Assembly: GCA_036277115.1 (NCBI GenBank)
Contig: DASUNM010000024.1
Coordinates: 248,001 to 312,000, forward strand
Length of the DNA stretch: 64,000 nucleotides
Reading direction: 5' to 3'
Origin: Pyrinomonadaceae bacterium
Lineage (GTDB): Bacteria > Acidobacteriota > Blastocatellia > Pyrinomonadales > Pyrinomonadaceae
A model generated the notes under the pieces. It was not told the origin of the DNA. It saw only the letters and a list, made by a program, of their open reading frames with translations, and searched no databases. The position numbers were made by a program, and so were the translations under genes. Below, in pieces: positions 42,152 through 51,030 of the stretch. Every line of letters starts with the position of its first letter. Position 1 is the stretch's first letter.

Positions 42152-43556
42152 TTTTTTCGCTTTTGTTGTTATCGCGACCCTCGCGGCCATCGCGCCGGCT
42201 CAGTCCACGAATGATGCGGCGTTGAGTGCAATCCGTTCGAGCGATCGGGCTGAACGCGCCTCGAAGAGCAAGGTCGCGTTGCCGCCCGCGGAACACTTGC
42301 GGCGGGCCGGCATTTATCTGGCGAACCGTCTGTTTTCTGATGCGCGCGCACACTGGGAAGCGTTGGTCGAGAATTATCCGAACGATCCGGGTGTGCCGTC
42401 AGCGCTGTTGGGCATGGGCCGTTCGTACTACGTCGAGCGCCGTTACGATGACGCGCGCAAGGTTTACGAGCGGCTTGCGCGGACTTATCCCGACACGAAA
42501 GAGGGCAGGGAAGGCCTGAACTTTTCAGCGTCGTCGTTGCTGCGCATGGGCCGCGGCGCGCAAGCCGCTGAACGTTACGCTGAGTACATCGAAAAATATC
42601 CGAACGGCGAACGCATCGACACGGCGCATCTGAACGCGATCGACGGATATCGCGAATCGGGCCGTTTGCAGGACGCAATCACCTGGGTAGAACGGACGCG
42701 ACAAAGATTTGCAGGCACTGCCATCGAACGCAACGCCACATTCGCGCGACTGCGAGTGGACATTGGCGCCAAAGATTGGCCGAACGCGGTCGCGACTGCT
42801 GATGACCTGTTGCGGTCGAGGTTGGCTGGATCCAACACCACCGTTGACGAGGTGCTGTATCTGAAGGCGCACGCTCTGGAAAGCGCCGGTCGCCGGGACG
42901 ATGCCATCCGCACCTATATGCTGATTCCCGACGGCCCGAACTCGTACTACGGCGGATTAGCAACGGCGCGGTTGCGGACTTCAGGCGATGCCACGGCGAA
43001 CCAGATCGCACAGGAGCGCGCGGCAAAAGTGAACGCTTCGATTGCCAGGATGGCGAATGACTTTCCGGCCCCTTACCGTTTCCAACTTGTGAAAGAAGCC
43101 AGCAAGCGCGGTCTCGATCCGCGTCTAATGCTCGCAATCATGAAGCAGGAGAGTCAGTTCAAACCCGGCGCGCGTTCGCCGGCGGCGGCTCGCGGCCTGC
43201 TGCAACTGACGATTGACGCTGCGAACAGGTATGGCAAGCGAGCCGGCTATTCAAACGTGACTGAGGACATGCTTTATCGTCCTGATTTTTCGATCGCAGT
43301 TGGTGCGGAGTACCTGAGCGAGCTTTCACGCATGTTCGCGGGGCTGCCGGAAGCGATGGCGGCGGCTTATAACGGTGGTGAAGACAACGTGGCTCGCTGG
43401 TTGGCACGGTCAAACCGAAACGACGACGGTGTGTTCGCTTCGGAAGTCGGCTTCACGGAATCTAAGAACTACGTCTTTAAAGTAATGAGCAACTATCGCG
43501 CGTACAAACAGCTGTACGACGCGAAGCTGAATCCGCGCTCGACTGCAAAGGGCTAA
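42135..43556 (+). CDS. Soluble-type lytic transglycosylase with TPR repeats
   Basis: 473 residues. Signal peptide (FFAFVVIATLAAIAPAQS), then TPR repeats (residues 70-280: YDDARKVYERLARTYPDTKE, AAERYAEYIEKYPNG), then a C-terminal SLT domain: LMLAIMKQESQFKPGARSPA with catalytic Glu, AARGLLQLTIDAANRYGKRA, DFSIAVGAEYLSELSRMFAG and AMAAAYNGGEDNVARWLARS. Cleaves peptidoglycan between MurNAc and GlcNAc in the periplasm. Shares the helical-then-SLT layout of Slt70. Stop codon TAA is in the repeat array at 43551. Confidence 0.93.
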   Translation: MNHRNSFFAFVVIATLAAIAPAQSTNDAALSAIRSSDRAERASKSKVALPPAEHLRRAGIYLANRLFSDARAHWEALVENYPNDPGVPSALLGMGRSYYVERRYDDARKVYERLARTYPDTKEGREGLNFSASSLLRMGRGAQAAERYAEYIEKYPNGERIDTAHLNAIDGYRESGRLQDAITWVERTRQRFAGTAIERNATFARLRVDIGAKDWPNAVATADDLLRSRLAGSNTTVDEVLYLKAHALESAGRRDDAIRTYMLIPDGPNSYYGGLATARLRTSGDATANQIAQERAAKVNASIARMANDFPAPYRFQLVKEASKRGLDPRLMLAIMKQESQFKPGARSPAAARGLLQLTIDAANRYGKRAGYSNVTEDMLYRPDFSIAVGAEYLSELSRMFAGLPEAMAAAYNGGEDNVARWLARSNRNDDGVFASEVGFTESKNYVFKVMSNYRAYKQLYDAKLNPRSTAKG

Positions 43557-43641
43557 GAGCTAAGGGTTAAGAGCTAAGCGGTAAGGGCAAAGCGTCGCGC
43601 GTAGTATGTTTGGCGCTTTGCCCTTCGCCTCTTTGCCCTTA
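43551..43641. repeat. Heptamer-type array with inverted repeat between convergent genes
   Basis: GCTAAGA/GTTAAGA units (43552-43582) are followed by a perfect 12-bp inverted pair, AAGGGCAAAGCG (43583-43594) and CGCTTTGCCCTT (43614-43625), and another TTTGCCCTTAAGG (43632-43644). The stop codons of both convergent genes (43554-43556 and 43639-43641) are repeat bases. Confidence 0.7.
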
Positions 43642-44556
43642 AGGCTGCGGACAGTACTTCGGTTCAAACCCTTCTGCCCGTTCGCGACGATCCAAAACAT
43701 TCGGTCTGGCATAATCCCGCGGAAGAATTCCCAAACGCACCAGCGCCTCACGATATTCATACCGAATCGTGACTTCGGCCACCGGCCGCTGATCGAGATC
43801 CATTTTGATCCAAGTTACTCCGTTCGGAACGTTGCGGCCGATTCCCGTCGCCGCGGACTCGTCGTCAGGCGGTGGATACGGTGTCGTGCTGCGCGGCTTG
43901 GCGGCATCCCGATTAGCGCCGGCTGATGGCGCCGACTCAGCCGGCGAGCTTTCAGTGCGGTTCGCATCTCCCCTTTTGTAGGTCGGCCGTTCTTCGCGAC
44001 CACCCGGTGTCACCGGCATGATCGTCACCGGTCGGCGCTCGCGGAAGAACACAGCCGATATCACGCCGAGGTTCTGTGTCTGACCAATCTTTGCGCCGTA
44101 CGAATCACGCTCAGTCGTGAAATAGAACCGGCGCGCGTTATCCGCGCTCATCTGCCATCCACGAACGTGAATCGTTCCGTACGGCTCAATCACCCACTTC
44201 CGCGCTTCCCACGCACTCGAGTGCCGCGCGTCAATTGTGTTCATGCCGTCAACTGCCAGAGCCACCGCAACCCGAGTTCCGGTCGGGTTGTGTATGCGCA
44301 GTTCGTATTCGGCCCTCTCCAGCGCCTCAATGTAACGGCGACCGCGCGCCGCGTACTCAGTGGTCCGGCGGCCGTCGATTAAGACTTCAACCGAGAAACC
44401 ATTCACTTCCGCGAGCGGTTCGACAACTGCTTCTGTCCGAGCGGTCGTAATGTAACCAGCAAAAACGCTGGGCGAACCGTATTCGATCGCGGCCGCAGCT
44501 AAAAGAAACAGACAGCTCAAACCCACTGCCAAGCCAACCAAAACTCTCTTTTGCAT
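43639..44556 (-). CDS. Exported protein of unknown function, 305 aa
   Basis: Signal or anchor helix (LVGLAVGLSCLFLLAAAAIE), a beta-rich domain (FSVEVLIDGRRTTEYAARGR, YELRIHNPTGTRVAVALAVD, WVIEPYGTIHVRGWQMSADN, FYFTTERDSYGAKIGQTQNL), a Pro/Ser/Thr-rich linker (about 185-235), then a small domain (VTWIKMDLDQRPVAEVTIRY). Resembles uncharacterised outer-surface proteins with a 'GRxYIEAL/NPTG' core, but no family is assigned. Its ATG overlaps the opening of a divergent frame by 2 nt. Confidence 0.7.
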   Translation of the reverse strand: MQKRVLVGLAVGLSCLFLLAAAAIEYGSPSVFAGYITTARTEAVVEPLAEVNGFSVEVLIDGRRTTEYAARGRRYIEALERAEYELRIHNPTGTRVAVALAVDGMNTIDARHSSAWEARKWVIEPYGTIHVRGWQMSADNARRFYFTTERDSYGAKIGQTQNLGVISAVFFRERRPVTIMPVTPGGREERPTYKRGDANRTESSPAESAPSAGANRDAAKPRSTTPYPPPDDESAATGIGRNVPNGVTWIKMDLDQRPVAEVTIRYEYREALVRLGILPRDYARPNVLDRRERAEGFEPKYCPQP

Positions 44557-44764
44557 GTTTTTCTTCTCCTTAGCGCCGAGGAATTGGAGTTACCCATTGG
44601 TCAGAACGGGCCTAACTTCACCCACTTGCGCGGAAATTGCGCTGTCACAAGCAGAATGTTTGGAAATCGTGTTGGAAAATCGGCGGCAGCAGGCTAGAAT
44701 GGCGCGGTTCTCATACCAGCCAGCCGCGCGCAGTTTGACTGCGCGCCAGCAAGAGGGTTCATTA

Positions 44765-45418
44765 ATGGCGGAATATGTTCTGACAGCGACCAAAACCGAA
44801 GCGCGCGCCGGATCGTTTTACGATCGCATCGCGCGATTGTACGACTTCACCTTCAAAATTAATGGTTACGGCCGCTCGCTCGATCAATATTTCGACGAAC
44901 ACCCGCTGCCGGTATTTCCAGGCGCGCGCGTTCTGGACGCAGGCTGCGGCACCGGGACGCTGACGCTGGCGATGCTCCGGAACCTCCAGGTCCCGGTAAA
45001 GCTGACGGCGCTCGACCTTTCGGCTTCTTCGATGGCCACGGCAAAGAAGTACGTGAGCAAGCAAAAGCATCGCGAACAAAAGGTCGAGTTCATGCAAGGC
45101 AACATTCTCTCGCTGCCTTTTCCGGACGAATCGTTTGACTTGATTGTGACGAGTGGCGTGCTGGAATATGTGCCGCTCGATGAAGGCTTTGGCGAACTCG
45201 CGCGCGTGATCACACCGGGCGGTTATTTTTTGAACCTGCCGATGCGCCCGTCGGTCGCGACCCGCTTCCTCGAACTATTGTTCAGATTCAAAGCACACCC
45301 GCCCGCAGAACTTTCTGAGACGACAAATCGACACTTCAAAGTCGTCAGCCACTATCGCTTTCCAAGATTTCAGATTATTGGGTGGAGTAAGACTGCGGTT
45401 CTCGGAAAGAAGATCTAA
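44765..45418 (+). CDS. Class I SAM-dependent methyltransferase
   Basis: 217 residues from the ATG at 44765; the frame continues to 44555, but those 70 residues are not methyltransferase-like and cross the divergent gene's promoter area. GSFYDRIARLYDFTFKINGY opens the fold, VLDAGCGTGTLTLAMLRN is motif I, FMQGNILSLPFPDESFDLIV motif II/III and GVLEYVPLDEGFGELARVIT motif IV. UbiE/Gcd14-like; substrate unknown, perhaps lipid or quinone. Convergent with the sugar dehydrogenase. Confidence 0.88.
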   Translation: MAEYVLTATKTEARAGSFYDRIARLYDFTFKINGYGRSLDQYFDEHPLPVFPGARVLDAGCGTGTLTLAMLRNLQVPVKLTALDLSASSMATAKKYVSKQKHREQKVEFMQGNILSLPFPDESFDLIVTSGVLEYVPLDEGFGELARVITPGGYFLNLPMRPSVATRFLELLFRFKAHPPAELSETTNRHFKVVSHYRFPRFQIIGWSKTAVLGKKI

Positions 45419-45421
45419 ACC

Positions 45422-45488
45422 GTGGCACAGACTTTAGTCTGTGTAGTTCGGGGTGCGGATTGAAATCACAGACTGAAGTCTGTGCCAC
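45422..45488. repeat. 22-bp inverted repeat exactly filling a convergent gene junction
   Basis: Arms 45422-45443 and 45467-45488 match at 21 of 22 bases when one is inverted, and each arm is itself a hairpin of CACAGACT type. It starts 3 nt after the methyltransferase stop and ends exactly at the stop codon of the sugar dehydrogenase (45489-45491). No T-run. Confidence 0.75.
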
Positions 45489-46655
45489 TCACTTCACCGG
45501 CACGAGCCGCATGATGCGGTCATCATCACTTGCCGGCTTTCCCCGCCCATCACGATTAGAAGTCGAGAAGTAAATGAATCCGTCTGGTCCTTCGGCGATA
45601 TCGCGAATGCGGCCATACTTTCCTTCGAGCAGATTCTCTTCGCTAACCACACGCCGGCCGTCGAGCACGACGCGAATCATCCTCGTGCCCCGCAAGCAGC
45701 CAAAGAAAAAATTCCCTTTGAATTGTGGCAGCTGTGAGCCGCGATAAAACATGCCGCTGGCGGGCGCACATGCCGGCGTGTACTCGAGCAGAGGTGCTTC
45801 CATCCCGGCGCGCGTCTGTCGATGGTGAATCGCCGGCCAGCCGTAGTTCTTGCCCCGCTCGATAATATTTACTTCATCACCGCCGCCGGGACCGTCAAAG
45901 CCACTCGGGCCGTGTTCCGTCTCAAACAAAAGATTCGTGCCGGGTTGAAAATCAATGCCCTGCGCGTTGCGACTTCCGTAGGCGAAGATTTCGGGCCGCG
46001 CATCGCTGCGACCAACAAAAGGATTGTCGGATGGAATCGTGCCGTCGTCATTCAAACGCAGAATCTTTCCCGCGACTGAATTCAGCTGCTGCGCCAGATT
46101 GCGATCGGTGGCATCCCCCGTCGTGATGTACAGCTTTCCATCAGGCCCGAAGCGCAAACGGCAGCCGGCATGAGCCGGCGCCGCGGGAATGTTCTCGATG
46201 ATGACCTTCCGCTCGGAAAACCCACTGGGGGTTTCGCGATAACGGACAACTCTTACTTGTAGTCCGTCTCCGCTGTAGGCGTACGAGAGATAGATCCATC
46301 GGTTCGAAGCAAATTGTGGATGCAGCGCGACGCTCATCAAACCGGCTTCGCTTCTGGACTCCACGTCAGAAACCGTGAACAAAGGCTGCGCTTGGAGCTG
46401 ACCATTTTGAAAGACGCGGACGCGCCCCGGTCGTTCGGTGAAGATCATGCGGCCGTCCGGCGCCCAGACGATCGACCAGGGCACTTCCAAATTGCCGACC
46501 ACGGTTTCAACCTTGAAGCTGGTTTGTGACTGTGGCGAGTTCTCAATTTCGCCGGCGCCACGGCCGGGAGGCGCACTGCTACACGACGCGGCGAGGAAGG
46601 AGAAGGCGATTGATAGTAACGCTGAAAAAATCACTTTCAATTTTCCATCTGTCAT
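45489..46655 (-). CDS. PQQ-dependent soluble aldose/glucose dehydrogenase (lipoprotein)
   Basis: 388 residues, six-bladed beta-propeller of the GSDH family. Lipobox-like SFLAASCSS (Cys 25). LEVPWSIVWAPDGRMIFTER, EAGLMSVALHPQFASNRWIY, HAGCRLRFGPDGKLYITTGD (catalytic-type His), AYGSRNAQGIDFQPGTNLLF and TEHGPSGFDGPGGGDEVNII carry the PQQ and calcium sites. Oxidises aldose sugars in the periplasm. The N-terminal codons are repeat-derived (MTDGKLKV), so the start is approximate. Confidence 0.9.
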   Translation of the reverse strand: MTDGKLKVIFSALLSIAFSFLAASCSSAPPGRGAGEIENSPQSQTSFKVETVVGNLEVPWSIVWAPDGRMIFTERPGRVRVFQNGQLQAQPLFTVSDVESRSEAGLMSVALHPQFASNRWIYLSYAYSGDGLQVRVVRYRETPSGFSERKVIIENIPAAPAHAGCRLRFGPDGKLYITTGDATDRNLAQQLNSVAGKILRLNDDGTIPSDNPFVGRSDARPEIFAYGSRNAQGIDFQPGTNLLFETEHGPSGFDGPGGGDEVNIIERGKNYGWPAIHHRQTRAGMEAPLLEYTPACAPASGMFYRGSQLPQFKGNFFFGCLRGTRMIRVVLDGRRVVSEENLLEGKYGRIRDIAEGPDGFIYFSTSNRDGRGKPASDDDRIMRLVPVK

Positions 46656-46708
46656 TTTTCATTTGCGCTTGGGGGCTACGCTCACTGCTCACTGCTCACT
46701 GCTCACAT
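46640..46708. repeat. Simple-repeat block with three TCACTGC heptamers
   Basis: TTTTCCATCTGTCATTTTTC (46641-46660) and three tandem TCACTGC units (46682-46702) then TCAC. The CBS-gene stop codon (TGA, 46703-46705) is formed from this array, and the sugar dehydrogenase start at the other side is also within repeat-like sequence. Confidence 0.65.
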
Positions 46709-47125
46709 ACTGATGTATTCGTGCAGCAGCTTGATTTCGTCACCTTGCTCACTCAGTTCAACGCGCAGCAAGTCACGCATCGAAAGCATCCCGACCCACT
46801 TCTCGCCATCCACGACGGGAAGGTGCCGGCTGCCAATTTGCTCCATGATGTCGAGCGCCTGGTGCGGCGTCTCATCGCAACGAATCACGGCGCGCAGCGG
46901 ACTTGTAACATCCCCGAGCCTCAGCGTGGTCGGGTCGTGCTTTAACACAACCACGCGGTTCAGCAAATCGCGCTCAGAGAAGACTCCGATTAAACGGCCT
47001 TCGTCATCCATCACGCAGACCGCACCGATTTTGCGCCCGGCCATGAACTCAGCCGCCTCCATGACTGTCGCCGAAGCGTTCATGGAATAAGGCTCACGGT
47101 CGCGAATGACATCTTTGATCAGCAT
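46703..47125 (-). CDS. Two-CBS-domain protein
   Basis: 140 residues, two tandem CBS motifs. First: SATVMEAAEFMAGRKIGAVC, VMDDEGRLIGVFSERDLLNR. Second: DETPHQALDIMEQIGSRHLP, VVDGEKWVGMLSMRDLLRVE. Binds adenine nucleotides to sense energy state; no catalytic domain is attached. Stop codon lies in a heptamer array. Partner unknown; orientation matches the dehydrogenase gene. Confidence 0.9.
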   Translation of the reverse strand: MLIKDVIRDREPYSMNASATVMEAAEFMAGRKIGAVCVMDDEGRLIGVFSERDLLNRVVVLKHDPTTLRLGDVTSPLRAVIRCDETPHQALDIMEQIGSRHLPVVDGEKWVGMLSMRDLLRVELSEQGDEIKLLHEYISM

Positions 47126-47262
47126 CGCCGCGCCCTCCTGTTGGGAAACTAGTTGTCAGGCTTGAGCGGCATTATAAGAGATGTGCGCCGCGCTGTCTCT
47201 AGCAAAGTTAGAACAAATTAGTGCGGATTCGTCGCTCGCTGCGTGAAGTAGTTCACAAGCGA

Positions 47263-48288
47263 TTAATAAAACAGAGAGCCCTGCGCCGTTGGCCGGCGGA
47301 AGGTGTTGGTGTTCGCGTGCGTTTCGCTGCCGACGCGATGCTCGTTAAAGCCGAGCTTTCGGCAATAAACCTCGAAAAGTTTTTCCTGCGCATTCCAGTA
47401 TTGGCCCTTACCGCGCATGCGATCGTGGAAGACGCTCGAGTTGATTTTGCCGCCGCGCGCGTCGCGGATGCGATTCAGGACCCGATCAGCTTTGGTCGGA
47501 AGCTTTTCGCGCAGACGTTGTTCAAAGTAGGGACCCACACTGCCCGGCAGGCGCAGCATGTTGATGAAGGCTTTCGTCGCGCCACAGTCTTTCGCGCGCT
47601 GGAGCAGTCCCGGAATGTCTGTGGACAATCCGGGAATCGTAGGCGCGATCCCAATCCCCACCTGGATGCCGGCAGCGGCGAGAATCTTCATCGCTTCGAA
47701 ACGAGCATTCGGTGAAGGCGCAAACGGCTCGACGGCGCGGGCGGTGTCGTAGTCCGCAAACGGAATTGAAAAGTACACTCCCACGTTCGCGTCTCGCGCC
47801 AGGGTTTGGAGCACATCAACATCGCGTCGAATCAGAGCGGACTTTGTAACGATGCCGACCGGATTGCGAAACTCAGCGCAAACTTCCAGACACTGGCGCG
47901 TCAATTTGTAATTGGCTTCGAGCGGAATGTACGGATCCGATGTGAACGAGAAAACGATCTGTTCCCCTTTCCATGAAGGCTTCATCAGTTCTTTTCGCAG
48001 AAGAACCGGCGCGTTTACCTTTACAACTATCTTCCTTTCGAAATCGGTGCCGGCGCCGAAATCGAGATATTCATGCGTGGGCCGGCTGAAACAGTACGTG
48101 CAGCCGTGAATGCAACCCCGGTAACAGTTGATTGAGTGATCAAACGCCACGTCGGGACTGTCGTTGTGGCTGATGATCGAACGGGTTTCAGTTTCTTCGT
48201 AGACTTCGATCTTCGCGGGCGGCGGCTCGCCAATCCATTCGACCGAGTGACTAAGCCAGGGATTCGGTGGGTTTGCTATGAAACGCAT
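47263..48288 (-). CDS. Radical SAM protein, PA0069/Rv2578c family
   Basis: 341 residues. The [4Fe-4S] motif is CIHGCTYC (CX3CX2C) in [20 protein letters not shown], within the conserved opening [19 protein letters not shown]. Further SAM-binding parts: [20 protein letters not shown] and [20 protein letters not shown]. Matches the PA0069 family, whose members are distantly related to spore photoproduct lyases and whose reaction is unknown. C-terminal region ([20 protein letters not shown]) is typical. Monocistronic. Confidence 0.9.
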   Translation of the reverse strand: MRFIANPPNPWLSHSVEWIGEPPPAKIEVYEETETRSIISHNDSPDVAFDHSINCYRGCIHGCTYCFSRPTHEYLDFGAGTDFERKIVVKVNAPVLLRKELMKPSWKGEQIVFSFTSDPYIPLEANYKLTRQCLEVCAEFRNPVGIVTKSALIRRDVDVLQTLARDANVGVYFSIPFADYDTARAVEPFAPSPNARFEAMKILAAAGIQVGIGIAPTIPGLSTDIPGLLQRAKDCGATKAFINMLRLPGSVGPYFEQRLREKLPTKADRVLNRIRDARGGKINSSVFHDRMRGKGQYWNAQEKLFEVYCRKLGFNEHRVGSETHANTNTFRRPTAQGSLFY

Positions 48289-48443
48289 GTCTGCAATCGT
48301 GTCCTATCGGTGAAACGCAGCATAAACGTTCGAACTGAAACTTTCAAGGGTCGGGGACCGTTGACAAAGGTGCGCGAACTGGATAGAAGGTCACAAATCT
48401 CGCGGGGTTATCGCGAGACGGCAGCCGGGAGAGGGACTCGAAC

Positions 48444-48779
48444 ATGCGAGACGACGAAATTGTTGGCCTAATTGCGGTGTTGGTGATTTCGATGGTTGTC
48501 CTGACTGTTTACGTCGGGCTGATCGTCCTGGGAGTGAACATGGCGAGGCGCAAGAATCGTTCGCCGCATTGGTTCTGGTTCGCCGTTCATCCGGTAGGGT
48601 TGTTGATTACATTGATCGTGATGGCTTGCCTTCCGCCGTTGCGACGCTGTCCGAATCCGACTTGTCAGCAATCGTCTCACGCGCACGCGCGTCTCTGCGG
48701 TTTTTGCGGATTCGATTTTGCGAGTCAAGGATACTTCGCGCCTCAGCAACCTCCGGCATACTTGCCGCCCCGATATTAA
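48444..48779 (+). CDS. Membrane protein with C-terminal zinc-ribbon-like motif
   Basis: 111 residues. Two membrane helices (IAVLVISMVVLTVYVGLIVL and AVHPVGLLITLIVMACLPPL) followed by a four-cysteine CX4C...CX2C motif in RRCPNPTCQQSSHAHARLCG and a Pro/Gln tail. GGGAGAGGG lies 8 nt before the ATG. Zinc binding is inferred from the cysteines. Function unknown. Confidence 0.75.
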   Translation: MRDDEIVGLIAVLVISMVVLTVYVGLIVLGVNMARRKNRSPHWFWFAVHPVGLLITLIVMACLPPLRRCPNPTCQQSSHAHARLCGFCGFDFASQGYFAPQQPPAYLPPRY

Positions 48780-48792
48780 TTCTTTCGATCAC

Positions 48793-48827
48793 AAAAAAGT
48801 CCGACAAGCTTCTCAGCCTGTCGGACT
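48793..48827 (-). terminator. Intrinsic terminator after the HtrA gene
   Basis: On the minus strand AGTCCGACA (48827-48819) pairs with TGTCGGACT (48806-48798) with a 12-nt loop, followed by a run of six T (48798-48793). Confidence 0.93.
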
Positions 48828-48850
48828 CGGAAAGCATCTTCAGATGCGGG

Positions 48851-50362
48851 TTACGCCCGCGGCCTCACCGTCACGTATGCCGGACTGCCTCGCCGATTGA
48901 TGAGCAGCAGCGCAGGTCTATTTCCGGCTTTCTCGATGGCGCCGCTCAAATCCACTGCGGAACGAATCGGTTGCCGGTTTACTTCCTGAATCACGTCACC
49001 GCGCGTCAACCCTGCCGCAGCCGCCGGCCCCGCCGCATCCACAGTCTCGACGACGACGCCCTGTGTGCCCGCGGGCAGGCTCAACTCTGAAGCTATTTCC
49101 GCTGTCAATGGCATCACGGTCAGCCCTAGTTTTCCTTGATTCGTTGAGCCGGGTTTGATCGACTCTTCTTGTTCGTTACGCGCGGTTTCAGGTTTGAACT
49201 CTCCCAGCGTCGCCGTGATTTTTTGTTCGCGGCTGTCGCGGATGAGCGTCAAAGTCACCTGCGTGCCCGGCGCCATATTTGCGATTAGATTTCGAAAGGC
49301 ATTGCTTTCATTCACCGTCGAGCCGTTCAGCGCAGTGATCACGTCCCCCTGACGAATTCCGGCGCGTTCGGCGGCGCTGGCTTTGAAGACCTCATTGACG
49401 ATGATGCCTTTCGTCTCAGACATGCCGAGGCTTTGCGCCATGTCCGAATCAACTCGGCGCACGCTAATGCCTAACTGTCCGCGGCGCACGCTTCCCGTCT
49501 TGATGAGCTGATCCATGACCGAGCGCACCATGTTCGAAGGAATGGCAAAACCAATTCCGATGTTTCCGCCGGACAGACCGCCAATGATTTGCGAGTTGAT
49601 GCCAATCAATTCGCCGTTTGTGTTTACGAGCGCGCCACCGGAGTTTCCGCGATTAATCGGCGCGTCAGTTTGGAGAAAGTCTTCGAAGTTGCCGCTGCCG
49701 GTTCCCGGCGTCGAACGGCCCTTCGCGCTGATGATGCCCATCGTGACCGTTTGACCGACGTCGAGCGGATTCCCGACCGCCAGGGCCACGTCGCCGACGC
49801 GAACTTTGTCTGAGTCGCCCGGGGCTAAGAACGGAAGGCTCGTTTGCGTCACCTTAAGCACTGCTATATCGCTCGGCTGATCTGACCCGACGAGCTTCGC
49901 ATCAAGGGTGCGACCATCAGTCAGGTCTACTTTGATGTCTTCGGCGCCGTCGACCACGTGATGGTTTGTGATGATGTAGCCATCCGCACTGACAATTACT
50001 CCTGAACCAAGCGCGCGCTCGAGCGACTCGCGTGGTTGTTGCGGCTGCTGATCGCGCCGCCGATCGTTAAACCAGTCGCGTAGCGATGGATCATCGAGAA
50101 ACGGAAATTGTTGCGAGCGCCGCACGCGCTTGTTCGCTTTAATCGTCACCACTGCCGGCGCCACCCGCGCGACTGCGTCCGCATAGGAGTTCTGCGGCGG
50201 GGCGTCTGCCACGGGCGCCGAATTTATGGCCGGCGCACCCTGCGAGCCTTTGCAGGCGGCTGAAGAAACTGAGAGGCATACCGCTATTGCGGCGACGCCG
50301 AACTTAGTCGCAATCGGTTGGCGAAATAGAAGAACTGAACGCGAAAGGCCCAATGATGTCAT
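48851..50362 (-). CDS. HtrA/DegP-type serine protease, two PDZ domains
   Basis: 503 residues. Signal with a lipobox-like SSAAC (Cys 37). Trypsin-like domain with the triad His135 (TNHHVVDG), Asp165 (SDIAVLK) and Ser241 (RGNSGGAL). PDZ1 (about 285-375: RRGQLGISVRRVDSDMAQ, AGIRQGDVITALNGS), PDZ2 (about 410-500: LGLTVMPLTAEIASELSLP, GLTRGDVIQEVNRQPI). Degrades or refolds damaged envelope proteins. GGGGAGATGAG precedes the start; the terminator downstream makes it a single-gene unit. Confidence 0.95.
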   Translation of the reverse strand: MTSLGLSRSVLLFRQPIATKFGVAAIAVCLSVSSAACKGSQGAPAINSAPVADAPPQNSYADAVARVAPAVVTIKANKRVRRSQQFPFLDDPSLRDWFNDRRRDQQPQQPRESLERALGSGVIVSADGYIITNHHVVDGAEDIKVDLTDGRTLDAKLVGSDQPSDIAVLKVTQTSLPFLAPGDSDKVRVGDVALAVGNPLDVGQTVTMGIISAKGRSTPGTGSGNFEDFLQTDAPINRGNSGGALVNTNGELIGINSQIIGGLSGGNIGIGFAIPSNMVRSVMDQLIKTGSVRRGQLGISVRRVDSDMAQSLGMSETKGIIVNEVFKASAAERAGIRQGDVITALNGSTVNESNAFRNLIANMAPGTQVTLTLIRDSREQKITATLGEFKPETARNEQEESIKPGSTNQGKLGLTVMPLTAEIASELSLPAGTQGVVVETVDAAGPAAAAGLTRGDVIQEVNRQPIRSAVDLSGAIEKAGNRPALLLINRRGSPAYVTVRPRA

Positions 50363-50475
50363 AACTCATCTCCCCGGAACGATTTTATGAATTTAGAAGT
50401 ATGCAGCCCGATTCTAACAGATGAGAGATTAGGGGGAGTAGTTAGGTCCAGCCAGTCGCGGTGGGTCCGTGGATG

Positions 50476-50973
50476 TTAATTCAGATCGTCAATTTGTAAA
50501 CCTACCGGCGTAGCGCCGGCGCCTTTGATAGCATCCAGCACTCGCATGACGTCAGCATAGAGAATCGCGCGCGGGGCCTTAATGAAAACGGTCTTTTCTA
50601 CGCGATCGTTGTCGGGCAAATCATTTCGATCGCGCAATTCGTAACGGAAGGCGCGATTGCGCAGACGCTCTTCGAAAACATCGTGAAGCGCCCCGCTCAA
50701 CTTAGCTGTGTCAAACACCGAGCCCATGTTAGGCGTGCGGTTGAGCAGGAGCGTCCCGTCGCGGTTAATCGTCACGACTAGTCCCAGCTTCGGCGGTTCG
50801 GCGGGCGTTTCGTCCGGCCGGGAAGCCGTCTTCGTTAAAAACCGTGAGGGCTTCAGCGGCGATACCACCATAAAGATGATTAGCATCACCAGCAGAACAT
50901 CGATTAACGGTGTGACATTGATGTTGGGTTTGGCAGAGTTATCCCTCTCACCTGTCGAGGCGTTCGTTAGCAT
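50476..50973 (-). CDS. Biopolymer transport protein ExbD/TolR
   Basis: 165 residues. A short cytosolic N-tail leads to PNINVTPLIDVLLVMLIIF, the single membrane helix with the conserved proton-path Asp (residue 25), then a periplasmic domain (GLVVTINRDGTLLLNRTP, VFIKAPRAILYADVMRVLDA). Transmits the proton gradient to TonB or Tol. No ExbB or TonB gene lies in the window, so it works with partners elsewhere. Useful context: two TonB receptors lie in the same window. Confidence 0.93.
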   Translation of the reverse strand: MLTNASTGERDNSAKPNINVTPLIDVLLVMLIIFMVVSPLKPSRFLTKTASRPDETPAEPPKLGLVVTINRDGTLLLNRTPNMGSVFDTAKLSGALHDVFEERLRNRAFRYELRDRNDLPDNDRVEKTVFIKAPRAILYADVMRVLDAIKGAGATPVGLQIDDLN

Positions 50974-51030
50974 TCGGTGTGTCCTCCGATCTTCTACTTA
51001 GACACAAGCGTGACAGAGAGGTTCCCGTTT

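Noticed and set aside
44555..44764. 70-residue extension of the methyltransferase at 44765
   Set aside because: Not methyltransferase-like and lies in the divergent upstream region.
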